The notes below the pieces were generated by a model, which was not told where the DNA came from, searched no databases, and saw only the letters and a list, made by a program, of their open reading frames with translations. A stretch of DNA of 21,326 bases from contig CAIZOZ010000433.1 of assembly GCA_903934745.1 (NCBI GenBank), forward strand, positions 1 to 21,326. Reading direction: 5' to 3'. This DNA is from an uncultured cyanobacterium. GTDB taxonomy: Bacteria; Cyanobacteriota; Cyanobacteriia; PCC-6307; Cyanobiaceae. The number at the start of each line of letters is the position of its first letter. Position 1 is the first letter of the stretch. Of the stretch, positions 1 through 7,360 are shown in pieces. The position numbers and the translations under genes are program-made.

Positions 1-158
1 CCCTCCTCCAAGGCCATGGCGTAGGGCGGCGTTGACGGAGGTGTGCCATCGCTCCACAGCGCGGCGATGCCCACCGGCGTGGCATGCCAGATGAAGCGGG
101 AGGTATGGCCGATCGAAGGTTCCTTAAGGGCCTCTTCCAGCAGTTCGTGGATCGCCAT
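1..158 (-). CDS. Partial hypothetical protein at left edge (5' end only)
   Basis: Reading the minus strand from an ATG at 158 gives 52 open codons to the window edge, beginning MAIHELLEEALKEP. About four fifths of the codons end in G or C, as in the real genes here, while the overlapping plus-strand frame is rich in serine and tryptophan and looks non-coding. A purine-rich stretch (GGGCGAAGG) lies about 8 bases upstream of the ATG. The frame stays open upstream for some distance, so the start is not certain. It would be transcribed away from the glycosyltransferase gene. I do not recognise the family and give no function. The rest of the gene lies outside the window. Confidence 0.45.
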   Translation of the reverse strand, partial: MAIHELLEEALKEPSIGHTSRFIWHATPVGIAALWSDGTPPSTPPYAMALEE

Positions 159-253
159 CGGTTGCCGGCCTTCGCCCTGTGCCAGGTGGTCACAGCATCG
201 GCAGGCTTGCCCTGCGGGGCAATTGGCTGAGAGTTTTCGTGATGTGCCCCCCT

Positions 254-287
254 TACGGTGGCCCCCATACGGTGGCCCCTACGGAGG
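254..287 (+). repeat. Short tandem 12-bp repeats ending in a ribosome binding site
   Basis: The unit TACGGTGGCCCC occurs at 254-265 and 268-279, separated by CA. A third, degenerate copy, TACGGAGG, is at 280-287. In the third copy a T-to-A change creates GGAGG, which serves as the Shine-Dalgarno sequence for the ATG at 292. The repeat therefore sits in the leader of the glycosyltransferase gene. Confidence 0.7.
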
Positions 288-291
288 ATCG

Positions 292-1506
292 ATGAGCGCG
301 CTGCCGAGCCCGATCGCCCTGGTGCATGAGTGGTTCTCGCCCCGCTCACTGGGCGGAGCCGAGCAGGTGGTGCGCCAACTGGACAGCATGCTCAGCGCTG
401 TGGACCGGAGGCCCGAGCTCTTTGCCCTGGTCGATGGCGAAAGCTGCCAGGAAGGCAGCTGGCTGCAGGGCCGCCAGGTGCGCACTAGCTTCATCCAGAA
501 GCTGCCCTGGGGCGTCAGTCATGTGCAGCAGTACCTGCCCCTGCTGCCGTTGGCGATTGAACAGCTGGATCTCTCCGCCTATCCCCTGGTGCTGAGCAGC
601 AACCACCTGGTGGCGAAGGGGGTGTTGACCGGCCCGGACCAGCTGCATGTCAGCTATGTGCACACGCCGGTGCGCTACGCCTGGGACCAGATGCATCCCT
701 ATCTGGCCAGCTCCAGCCTGGCCCGCGGCCCGCTGGCGCCTCTGGTGCGGCTGCAGCTGCATCACCTGCGCCAATGGGATGCGATCAGCAGCCTGCGGGT
801 GGATGCCTTGGTGGCCAACTCCCGCTTCACCGCCCGGCGCATCTGGCGCTGCTGGCGGCGGCGGGCCCGGGTGGTGCATCCGCCGGTGGCGGTGGAGCGA
901 TTCCGTTGGGATCAACCCCGCGACGACGTCTACCTCAGCCTCTGCCGCCTGGTGCCGAACAAGCGGGTCGATGTGGTGGTGGAAGCGTTCAATCGCACCG
1001 GCCTGCCGCTGGTGGTGATCGGCGACGGTCCCGAGCGACGGCGGCTCGAGGCCCTGGCCGGGCCGCAGATCCGCTTTCTGGGGCGCTGCTCCGACAGCGA
1101 AGTGAGCCACTGGCTGGAGCGCTGCCGCGCCTACGTGTACGCCGGTCTGGAGGATTTCGGCATTGCTCCGGTGGAGGCGATGGCTGCCGGCGCGCCGGTG
1201 ATCGGTTACGGCGCCGGCGGTCTATGCGACAGCGTGCGCTGCCTGGCCCAGGGCGCCAGCCAGCCCACCGGGCTGCTGTTTGCTGACCAGAGCGCCGCCT
1301 CCCTGGCGGCGGCGCTGGAGCATTTCGAAGCAGGCAAACTGTGGCGAGCTCTGCCGGCGGAAGCCCAGCGAACCTGGGCGGAAAGCTTTTCTGCCGCCCG
1401 CTTCGAGCAGCGCCTGCTGCCCCTGCTGGAGCAGCTGTGGCAGGCCCATCAGTTGCGGCTTCGGCGGACGAGCGGTCCCCTGGATCTGGCGAGGTCCCTG
1501 GCGTGA
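292..1506 (+). CDS. Glycosyltransferase, GT4/GT-B type
   Basis: This 404-residue protein probably transfers a sugar from a nucleotide-sugar donor onto a lipid-linked or polysaccharide acceptor at the cytoplasmic face of the membrane. The N-terminal Rossmann half opens with ALVHEWFSPRSLGGAEQ, the usual acceptor-side start with its GGAE motif. The C-terminal half has SLCRLVPNKRVD and VVIGDGPERRRLE. The GT4 E-x7-E donor-binding motif, EDFGIAPVE, is at about residues 287-295. The frame is open upstream to 43, but that extension looks non-coding. The ATG at 292 has GGAGG five bases upstream and begins right before the conserved domain. The next gene, 88 bp downstream on the same strand, is a sugar-phosphate transferase, so both probably serve one exopolysaccharide or O-antigen-like pathway. 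The exact sugar cannot be told from sequence. Confidence 0.9.
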   Translation: MSALPSPIALVHEWFSPRSLGGAEQVVRQLDSMLSAVDRRPELFALVDGESCQEGSWLQGRQVRTSFIQKLPWGVSHVQQYLPLLPLAIEQLDLSAYPLVLSSNHLVAKGVLTGPDQLHVSYVHTPVRYAWDQMHPYLASSSLARGPLAPLVRLQLHHLRQWDAISSLRVDALVANSRFTARRIWRCWRRRARVVHPPVAVERFRWDQPRDDVYLSLCRLVPNKRVDVVVEAFNRTGLPLVVIGDGPERRRLEALAGPQIRFLGRCSDSEVSHWLERCRAYVYAGLEDFGIAPVEAMAAGAPVIGYGAGGLCDSVRCLAQGASQPTGLLFADQSAASLAAALEHFEAGKLWRALPAEAQRTWAESFSAARFEQRLLPLLEQLWQAHQLRLRRTSGPLDLARSLA

Positions 1507-1594
1507 ATCTGGCTGTGCCTCTGGCATGAGTGACCCCCAAGGTTGGAGTCCCAGTGAGACAGGTCCTTAGATTTAATTATCAGCGGGGGTTGGA

Positions 1595-2392
1595 ATGATT
1601 GCTGCGCCAGGACCGGCCTCAACCCCTGCCACCGACCCGTTACGGACTGCCGGTGGCCTCTGGCCTGTCCGTCGCCGCCGCCAGCTTGTTCCAACGTCTT
1701 TGCTCGCCGTCGCCTCATTGCCGTTGCTCACGCCAACCCCGACGGCTGAGCAGCTGATCGAGTTGCAGTCGCGGCGGGCTCGCACCTTCAAGCGCAGCGG
1801 CGACATTGTCTTTTCGCTTGCCGCCCTGACGCTCGGCGCCCCCCTGTTCCTGGCTCTGGGCGTGCTGGTCAAGCTCAGCTCCCGTGGGCCGGTGTTCTAT
1901 GTGCAGCAGCGGGTGGGTCGCGACTATCGCAGCTTCGGCTGCATCAAGTTCCGCACGATGCGCCGTGATGCGGACAAGGTGCTCAGTGCCCTGCTGCTCA
2001 GCTCGCCGGATCTGGAGGAAGAGTTCCGCAACGATTTCAAACTCAAAAACGATCCACGCATCACCCGGCTGGGCAAATTCCTGCGCCGCTCCAGCCTTGA
2101 TGAACTGCCCCAGTTCCTCAATGTGCTGCGCGGTGAGATGAGTCTGGTCGGCCCTCGCCCGATCGTGCGCAAGGAGCTGCCCCGCTACGGCGTGCGCATG
2201 AATGAAGTGCTGGCGGTGCGGCCCGGTCTCACGGGGCTATGGCAGGTGTCTGGCCGCAACAACCTCAGCTATGAGGAGCGGGTGGAACTGGACGTGCGCT
2301 ATGCCCGCCATCGCAGCGTGCTGCTGGATCTGACAATCATCTTCAAAACGATCGCCGTGATTCTTGACCCCCGAGATCGTGGGGCTTACTGA
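1595..2392 (+). CDS. Polyprenyl-phosphate sugar-1-phosphate transferase (bacterial sugar transferase family)
   Basis: This 265-residue enzyme of the WbaP/ExoY/WcaJ-type family starts surface-polysaccharide repeat units by moving a sugar-1-phosphate from a nucleotide sugar to undecaprenyl phosphate at the inner membrane. A basic and hydrophilic region of about 68 residues precedes the single membrane helix (about 69-93, GDIVFSLAALTLGAPLFLAL). The catalytic domain follows, with KFRTM (118-122), KNDPRITRLGKFLRRSSLDELPQ containing the Asp-Glu pair 169-170, the GPRP motif (186-189), and PGLTGLWQVSGRNN near 210. It lacks the multi-helix N-terminal part of the long WbaP forms, so it is the short type. 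The ATG at 1595 follows a GGGGGTTGG stretch. It lies 88 bp after the glycosyltransferase on the same strand, so the two are a likely operon. The transferred sugar is unknown. Confidence 0.93.
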   Translation: MIAAPGPASTPATDPLRTAGGLWPVRRRRQLVPTSLLAVASLPLLTPTPTAEQLIELQSRRARTFKRSGDIVFSLAALTLGAPLFLALGVLVKLSSRGPVFYVQQRVGRDYRSFGCIKFRTMRRDADKVLSALLLSSPDLEEEFRNDFKLKNDPRITRLGKFLRRSSLDELPQFLNVLRGEMSLVGPRPIVRKELPRYGVRMNEVLAVRPGLTGLWQVSGRNNLSYEERVELDVRYARHRSVLLDLTIIFKTIAVILDPRDRGAY

Positions 2393-2509
2393 ACAATTGC
2401 CTGGTTCAGCTTCATAACGGTTCTGGCCATCAATCACAACGGACAGGCTCAATCAACGCTTGATTCGCTGGGGATTCGGCTCAGAAACCGCAGAGCCATC
2501 CAGGCGTCC

Positions 2510-3565
2510 TCACACCATCGCCAGCAGCAGCAGCACCAGCCCACTGGCCGACAGCCAGATCAACTCCAGCCTGGTGCTGAGCCTCAACATCCGTTGCACC
2601 GCCTCCCCATCCGCGGCAGGGTTCAACGGCGCCAACAATGGTTTGGTTTTCAATCCATCGGCGTAGCGATTGGTGCCGCCCAGGCGAACACCGGCCGCCA
2701 GCGCATAGGCCGCCTGGGAAACCCCTGCATTGGGTGAAGGATCACTCGCCCCCTGCTTCAGGGCTTCCCAGAACCAGGCCAGGCTGCGCTCCGGCCGAGC
2801 CGCCGCCAGCGGCAGACTCAGGGCCACGAGTCGACAGGGCAGCCAGGTGAGCAGATCATCCAGGCGGGCGCCGGCCGTGCCCAGCCAGGCCAGGCGGCCA
2901 CGGCGATAGCCCAGCATCGAATCCAGGGTGCTGGCCGCCTTGAAGCCCCAGGCGAGGGCCAGCGGACCGGGCCCCGCCAGCGCGCCGCCACACCACAACC
3001 CGGCCCCCACCAGCATCCAGAACAGCGGCGCGAACAGACCGTCCACGCCGTTCTCGCTGGCGGTTTCCGCTGCGGCCCGCAGGATCTCCGGGCCGTCGAG
3101 GTTCTCGGTGTCACGGCCGACGATCCAGCTGAGCCGCTGCCGCGCCAGGGGCAGATCGCCGGCGGCCACAGCGGCGAGCACGGCGCGCACCGCCTGCTCC
3201 AGGCTGCGGCCGGCCAGGGCACTGGCCAGAGCGATCGGCAGCGGCAGGGCAGCCGCCCAGCGCAGCAGGAGCTGAAGGATGCCACCGCCGTGATCTCCGC
3301 TGAAGGCGGCGTGAATCGCCAGGCGCTCCACCCCCCACCCGACCAGGCCGCTGCCGCCTACCAGCAGCACGGTGATGGCCAGGCCACCCAGCCGCAGACG
3401 CCAGGGCTGATCGCCGGCCCAGGCCTCCACTAGGCGCCGCCAGTGGCCGATCAGCCAGCCCATCACCACCACCGGGTGCAGGCAGCGGCGCGGGTCGCCC
3501 AGCAGGCGATCGAGGCCGCAGGCCAGCGCCACCAGCACGATTGGGCCCAGGGTCGCGGCTGTCAC
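2510..3565 (-). CDS. cbiB: Adenosylcobinamide-phosphate synthase CbiB/CobD
   Basis: CbiB is an integral membrane enzyme of the corrin pathway. It attaches the aminopropanol (or its phosphate) side chain to adenosylcobyric acid to make adenosylcobinamide (phosphate). The 351-residue length is within the family's usual range. The signature DRLLGDPRRCLHPVVVMGWL lies near residues 19-38, and NLDGPEILRAAAETASENGVDG and the later MLGYRRGRLAW are also family-like. Several hydrophobic helices are present. The start is GTG at 3565, with GAGG six bases upstream overlapping the stop of the preceding gene. That stop is only 7 bp away, which indicates translational coupling. Cyanobacteria of this group are known to make pseudocobalamin, so this gene would feed that pathway. 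Its operon partners are two MFS-like proteins and ilvC. Confidence 0.93.
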   Translation of the reverse strand: MTAATLGPIVLVALACGLDRLLGDPRRCLHPVVVMGWLIGHWRRLVEAWAGDQPWRLRLGGLAITVLLVGGSGLVGWGVERLAIHAAFSGDHGGGILQLLLRWAAALPLPIALASALAGRSLEQAVRAVLAAVAAGDLPLARQRLSWIVGRDTENLDGPEILRAAAETASENGVDGLFAPLFWMLVGAGLWCGGALAGPGPLALAWGFKAASTLDSMLGYRRGRLAWLGTAGARLDDLLTWLPCRLVALSLPLAAARPERSLAWFWEALKQGASDPSPNAGVSQAAYALAAGVRLGGTNRYADGLKTKPLLAPLNPAADGEAVQRMLRLSTRLELIWLSASGLVLLLLAMV

Positions 3566-3572
3566 GCAGCCC

Positions 3573-4628
3573 TCATCGGGCCGGCAGCAGCCGAGGCATC
3601 AAGGGGGCCCCGGCCGCAAAGGCCAGCAGCTGAATCGGCAGCACCCCGGGCAGACCCAGCACCTGGCCCGCCAGGCCCATAGCCAGGCTGCCCGCCAGGC
3701 CCCCCAAGCAGGCGGAGCGGACGAACAGCTGGGCCCGCATGGCCGGATCCTCGGCCGGGCCCAGGGCCTGCATCAGTCGTTGATCGGAGCAGGCCGCCAA
3801 CAGCCCGAGGGGCACGAACAGCAGCACCGCACCCCAGCCCGGCAGCAGCTGGGTGCCCGCCAGAGCGGCCATCAGCAGGAGATAGCCAGGGGCGAAGCCC
3901 AGCCGCAACCGCCCCTGCAGGGCCTCGGCCGCCGCCCGGCCGAGGCCATAGGCGGTGAGCACCATGGCGAAGTCGAAACAGTTGCCGGCCCCTTCCTGCC
4001 GCACCCACAGCGGGATCAGCCCGAACAGGCCGCCGAACAGCAGCCCCTGCAGCAGGGCGGCGAGCTGAAACCCAGCGGTGGCAGCCCGCATGGAGGGCAC
4101 TGGTGAATCCGCATCGCCGTACTGAGCCTGCAGCCAAGTCACCAGGGCCGCCAAGGGCAGCAGCAGCAGGATCGCCTGGCTGAACTGCAGCAGCGTCTTG
4201 CCGATCGGGAACAACACCCCCGCCAGGGTGTTGCCCACCAGCCGGCCCGCCTCAGCACTGGTCCGCAGCGCGGCCATCGGCACACCCACGCTGCCAGTGA
4301 GCAGCCGCTGCACGGGTAGGTCCGCCAGCTGGCACCCCAGTGCGAGCAGCAGCACAGCGGCGAGGGTGAAGGCCATCGGCAGGGGCATCAGCCGCGCCGC
4401 GATCAGCAGCAGCCACAGGCCCGCCAGCAGCTGCAAGGCGGCCCCGCTGCGGGGACGCGCGCTGAAGGGCAGCAGCATTGGAGCCGAGGCCACCGCCGGC
4501 AGCAGGCCGTTGATCAACGGCGACGGCGTCAGCCCACTGAGCATCCAGGCGGCCGAAACCATTGCCAGGCTGATGGCGGCCCGGGAAGAGCCCCAGGCCA
4601 GGGTGAGCAGGAGAGGGACCCTGTCCAT
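3573..4628 (-). CDS. MFS-like multi-helix membrane protein B (tandem paralogue)
   Basis: About 351 residues, nearly all of it hydrophobic helices with small loops, resembling a short major-facilitator-type permease. It is clearly related to the upstream neighbour: LQGLLFGGLFGLIPLWVRQ aligns with LQGVLFGSLFAVLPLWLRE, FDFAMVLTAYGLGR with FDFGLLLAGYCLGR, and SLAMGLAGQVLGLPGVLP with SLGMGLLSQLLGISVVMP. I prefer the ATG at 4628 because its N-terminus then aligns with the paralogue (LAWGSSRA against LLWGTSRA) and it sits 2 bp after the upstream stop. A TTG at 4652 with AGGA upstream is the alternative and adds 8 residues. The substrate is unknown. The position before cbiB would fit a corrinoid-related or amino-acid-related role, but that is context only. 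Confidence 0.8.
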   Translation of the reverse strand: MDRVPLLLTLAWGSSRAAISLAMVSAAWMLSGLTPSPLINGLLPAVASAPMLLPFSARPRSGAALQLLAGLWLLLIAARLMPLPMAFTLAAVLLLALGCQLADLPVQRLLTGSVGVPMAALRTSAEAGRLVGNTLAGVLFPIGKTLLQFSQAILLLLPLAALVTWLQAQYGDADSPVPSMRAATAGFQLAALLQGLLFGGLFGLIPLWVRQEGAGNCFDFAMVLTAYGLGRAAAEALQGRLRLGFAPGYLLLMAALAGTQLLPGWGAVLLFVPLGLLAACSDQRLMQALGPAEDPAMRAQLFVRSACLGGLAGSLAMGLAGQVLGLPGVLPIQLLAFAAGAPLMPRLLPAR

Positions 4629-4630
4629 CG

Positions 4631-5698
4631 TCAGGAGGACGGTGGCGTCCAAGCGCAGCGTCCTAGGGGCCAGGCCAGGACGAGAAAGAGTCCCACTTGA
4701 AGTGGCATCACAACAGAGATTCCAAGGAGCTGGCTGAGTAGCCCCATGCCCAGGCTGCCAATGAGCCCGCCGACACCCCCGGAGCGCAACAATATTTCCC
4801 AGCGCAGGGCTGCATCGCCCAACGGTTGCATCGAAGCCACCAGCGCGACATCACTGGCGGCAGCGAGGGCACCCAGAGGCAAGAACACCGCCACCACTCT
4901 TGAATCTCCGAGCGCCTCAGCCAGCACCAGAAGCGCCGCCATCGCGGCGTAGTTCAGAACATTGCCCCAGCTGGGTATCAGGCCATTCAGGCTGCGTCCC
5001 AGGCAATAGCCGGCCAGCAGAAGGCCGAAATCGAAGTAACTCGCGCCACAGACTTCTCTCAGCCAAAGCGGTAACACGGCGAACAGGCTGCCGAACAGAA
5101 CGCCTTGCAGGGCACAGCGCCGGCTGAACGGCACGAGCTCCGGGGTGTGGTTCGACCTTGTCTCGGCTGTGGTGTCGATAGGTGGGGCGGACTGCAGGCT
5201 GCTGAGGCCGAGGGGCAAGAGCAGCACGAGGGCGCTGGAGAATTGCGCCATCGCGGGAAAGATGACCGCCTCCAGCAGATTGCCTGCCATGGCACCGAGC
5301 TCGTTGCCGATCCTTAACCGCTCGACCGTTGCCCCGGCTTTCGGGAGCAACTGACGTTGCAGCGGCAGCTGGCTGATCTCCTGGCCGAAGGCAAAGAGCA
5401 GAACGGCCAGCAGCACCGGGGCCACGAGCCAGGCGTCTGGGATACGCAGGCTGGATTGCCCAAGAGTGAGGCCAATCAGCCCCACCACGCCGACCAGCTG
5501 CGCGAGATAGCCCCTGGTGCCGCGTTGCAAGGGCAGCAAGGCCGGCAGAGTGGCCAAGGCCATCAGAACGCTGTTGACCAGAGGGGATGTGCTGAGCCCG
5601 CTCACCAACCAGCCGGCCGAAGCCCTCGTGAGACTGTTTCCTGCCCTGGAAGTACCCCAGAGCAGAGCTGGGGCCAGGGAAAGTCGCCGTAGTTCCAT
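4631..5698 (-). CDS. MFS-like multi-helix membrane protein A (tandem paralogue)
   Basis: 355 residues with many hydrophobic helices and no soluble domain. It begins MELRRLSLAPALLWGTSRAG. It is the paralogue of the gene directly downstream, with matches along the whole length (helix and loop blocks such as SGLSTSPLVNS against SGLTPSPLING). This points to a local duplication followed by divergence. I cannot assign a substrate: no family-specific motif is visible to me beyond an MFS-like layout. The ATG at 5698 is 26 bp after the ilvC stop, and no strong Shine-Dalgarno sequence is seen. Its TGA is 2 bp before the ATG of the next gene, so the pair is probably translated in a coupled way and may form a two-subunit or two-specificity transport system. 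Confidence 0.8.
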   Translation of the reverse strand: MELRRLSLAPALLWGTSRAGNSLTRASAGWLVSGLSTSPLVNSVLMALATLPALLPLQRGTRGYLAQLVGVVGLIGLTLGQSSLRIPDAWLVAPVLLAVLLFAFGQEISQLPLQRQLLPKAGATVERLRIGNELGAMAGNLLEAVIFPAMAQFSSALVLLLPLGLSSLQSAPPIDTTAETRSNHTPELVPFSRRCALQGVLFGSLFAVLPLWLREVCGASYFDFGLLLAGYCLGRSLNGLIPSWGNVLNYAAMAALLVLAEALGDSRVVAVFLPLGALAAASDVALVASMQPLGDAALRWEILLRSGGVGGLIGSLGMGLLSQLLGISVVMPLQVGLFLVLAWPLGRCAWTPPSS

Positions 5699-5724
5699 GG
5701 CAGCGGCCGCTCAGCCGGCGGCGC

Positions 5725-6720
5725 TCAGGACGCCTTCAGCCAGCTGAACATCGATCGCAGACCCGTGCCCACCTGCTCGATCGGATGCTGGGCATCGCGT
5801 TCGCGGCACTTCGTCATTTCGGGCTTGCCGGCCTCACATTCAGCCACGAAGTTGCGGGCAAAGGTGCCGTCCTGGATGTCGGCCAGGATGCGCTTCATCT
5901 CCGCCTTGGTGTCGGCGGTGATCAGGCGCGGGCCACTCACATAATCGCCGTATTCGGCGGTATTGGAGATCGAATCGCGCATGGCGGTGAGGCCGCCTTT
6001 GACCATCAGATCAACGATCAGCTTCACTTCGTGCAAGCATTCGAAGTAGGCCAGCTCGGGCTGATAACCAGCTTCCACCAGGGTTTCGAAGCCCGCCTTC
6101 ACCAGCTCGGAGAGGCCGCCGCAGAGCACCGCCTGCTCACCGAACAGGTCGGTTTCGGTCTCTTCCTTGAAGTTGGTTTCGAGGATGCCGGCGCGGGTGC
6201 CGCCGATGCCCTTGGCATAGGCCATGGCCAGGCCGCGGGCCTTGCCGGAGGCGTCCTGATGGATGGCGAACAGGGCGGGGACGCCCATGCCGTTCTGGTA
6301 TTCCCAGCGCACGGTGTGGCCGGGGCCCTTGGGGGCGATCATCACCACATCCACATCGGCGGGGGGCTCGATCAGGCCGAAGCGGATGTTGAAGCCGTGG
6401 GCGAAGCTCAGCACCTTGCCGGCGCTCAGGTGCGGCGCGATCTCGGCGTCGTAGACGGCCTTCTGGAACTCATCGGGCAGCAGCACCATGATCCAGTCCG
6501 CCTTGGCACAGGCCTCAGCGACGCTGAACACCTCCAGGCCATCGGCGCGGGCCTTGTCTGCCGAGCGGCTGCCTTCGTAGAGGCCCACCACCACGTTGAC
6601 ACCACTGTCCTTGAGGTTGAGGGCGTGGGCATGGCCCTGGGAGCCATAGCCGATAATGGCCACTGTCTTGCCGTTCAGCAGGCTGAGGTCGGCGTCGGAG
6701 TCGTAGAAGAGCTGGGCCAT
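5725..6720 (-). CDS. ilvC: Ketol-acid reductoisomerase (class I)
   Basis: IlvC converts acetolactate or acetohydroxybutyrate to the dihydroxy acid in valine, leucine and isoleucine synthesis, using NADPH and Mg2+. The 331-residue length is the class I (short) form. The Rossmann motif GYGSQG is at residues 24-29. The cofactor-specificity loop GLYEGSRSADKA contains the serines that normally bind the NADPH phosphate. The catalytic and metal residues are seen: H108, K131, D191, E195 and, in ECLHE, E227 and E231. The C-terminus SMFSWLKAS fits cyanobacterial forms. It is the first gene of a likely operon with the two MFS-like genes and cbiB. A possible -10 element (TAGAGT on the minus strand, 6753-6758) lies about 30 bp upstream of the start, with a palindrome overlapping the expected -35 position. 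Confidence 0.97.
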   Translation of the reverse strand: MAQLFYDSDADLSLLNGKTVAIIGYGSQGHAHALNLKDSGVNVVVGLYEGSRSADKARADGLEVFSVAEACAKADWIMVLLPDEFQKAVYDAEIAPHLSAGKVLSFAHGFNIRFGLIEPPADVDVVMIAPKGPGHTVRWEYQNGMGVPALFAIHQDASGKARGLAMAYAKGIGGTRAGILETNFKEETETDLFGEQAVLCGGLSELVKAGFETLVEAGYQPELAYFECLHEVKLIVDLMVKGGLTAMRDSISNTAEYGDYVSGPRLITADTKAEMKRILADIQDGTFARNFVAECEAGKPEMTKCRERDAQHPIEQVGTGLRSMFSWLKAS

Positions 6721-6752
6721 CAGAGCGTCGGATCCGGGCTGGGCAACATCTC

Positions 6753-6758
6753 ACTCTA
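6753..6758 (-). promoter_or_regulatory. Candidate -10 element for ilvC
   Basis: On the minus strand the hexamer is TAGAGT, matching the TAnnnT pattern of a sigma-70 -10 box. It lies about 33 bp upstream of the ilvC ATG. With a 17-bp spacer, the -35 region would fall at about 6776-6781, inside the palindrome, but that hexamer is not TTGACA-like. This is a weak, inferred call. Confidence 0.25.
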
Positions 6759-6767
6759 CGAAAGCGC

Positions 6768-6787
6768 CCCCACCGAGCTCGGTGGGG
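6768..6787. promoter_or_regulatory. Perfect 20-bp palindrome between divergent ilvC and NTF2-like gene
   Basis: Two 10-base arms (CCCCACCGAG and its reverse complement) meet without a spacer. The site is in the 99-bp region separating the divergent starts at 6720 and 6820, about 48 bp and 33 bp from them. A symmetric site without a loop in a shared promoter region suggests a dimeric repressor or activator operator. It is a poor terminator candidate since no T tract follows on either strand. The binding protein is unknown. Confidence 0.5.
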
Positions 6788-6819
6788 ACCCCGACTTCCC
6801 GAGTAAAGTGAGGAAATCA

Positions 6820-7323
6820 TTGGTTTTTTCTGTGACTGAGCCCGCCGCCCTGTTCGAGGCCCACATGCAGGCGGAGCTCAACGCCGACCTCGCGAGCACT
6901 CTGGCCACAATGGTGGCCGAGCCCCACTTGCTCAACCTCGGTTCGGGTACGGGCGGCAAAGGCCATGCGGGGGTTAAGGAGTTCTACGCCACCCGCCTGA
7001 TCGGTCAGTTCTTTCCCCCGGATGTGGAGTTCATCCCGATCTCCCGCACGGTGGACGGCGAGCGGCTGGTGGATGAGATGGTGATCCGATTCACCCATAC
7101 CGAGACCATCGGCCACTTGCTGCCGGGGGTGGCCCCCACCGGCCGGCGGGTGGAGATGGCGCTGGTGGTGATCGTGGGTGTGAGCGACGGCAAGGTGGCC
7201 TATGAACACATCTACTGGGACCAGGCCGGACTCCTGGCCCAGCTTGGTCTGCTTGATCCCGCCGGTCTGCCGATCGCGTCCGATACCGCCGCCCAGCTGC
7301 TGGCGTTCACCGGCAAGGTCTAA
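6820..7323 (+). CDS. SnoaL/NTF2-like fold protein (ester-cyclase-like)
   Basis: A protein of about 167 residues with the alpha-beta cone-fold pattern of the NTF2/SnoaL superfamily: an N-terminal helix (LFEAHMQAELNADLASTLATM), then KEFYATRLIGQFFPPDVEFIPISRTVDGERLVDEMVIRFTH, and the late strand-plus-tail EHIYWDQAGLLAQLGLLDPAGLP. As far as I recall, this tail is typical of SnoaL-like proteins, including ones found with dienelactone-hydrolase-type enzymes. No catalytic residue set can be named. The frame is open far upstream because it runs antisense to ilvC, so the start must be chosen. A TTG at 6820 has AGGA five bases upstream (6811-6814). GTG at 6832 and ATG at 6865 are alternatives. It diverges from ilvC and converges with another NTF2-like gene. 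The function is unknown. Confidence 0.75.
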   Translation: MVFSVTEPAALFEAHMQAELNADLASTLATMVAEPHLLNLGSGTGGKGHAGVKEFYATRLIGQFFPPDVEFIPISRTVDGERLVDEMVIRFTHTETIGHLLPGVAPTGRRVEMALVVIVGVSDGKVAYEHIYWDQAGLLAQLGLLDPAGLPIASDTAAQLLAFTGKV

Positions 7324-7360
7324 AGCTCAGCCCCCGGTTCAGGGAATGGCCTGTGCCGAT

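Noticed and set aside
43..291. N-terminal extension of the glycosyltransferase frame
   Set aside because: Serine/tryptophan/proline-rich and unlike the family. The ATG at 292 has a strong ribosome binding site and starts just before the conserved domain.
346..1110. Minus-strand frame of 254 codons opposite the glycosyltransferase
   Set aside because: Composition (His, Gln, Pro, Ala) is that of an antisense shadow, and the plus strand encodes clear GT4 motifs.
5785..6819. Long plus-strand open frame running antisense through all of ilvC and into the SnoaL-like gene
   Set aside because: It mirrors the codon pattern of ilvC, a certain gene. Only the part from about 6820 has a recognisable fold.
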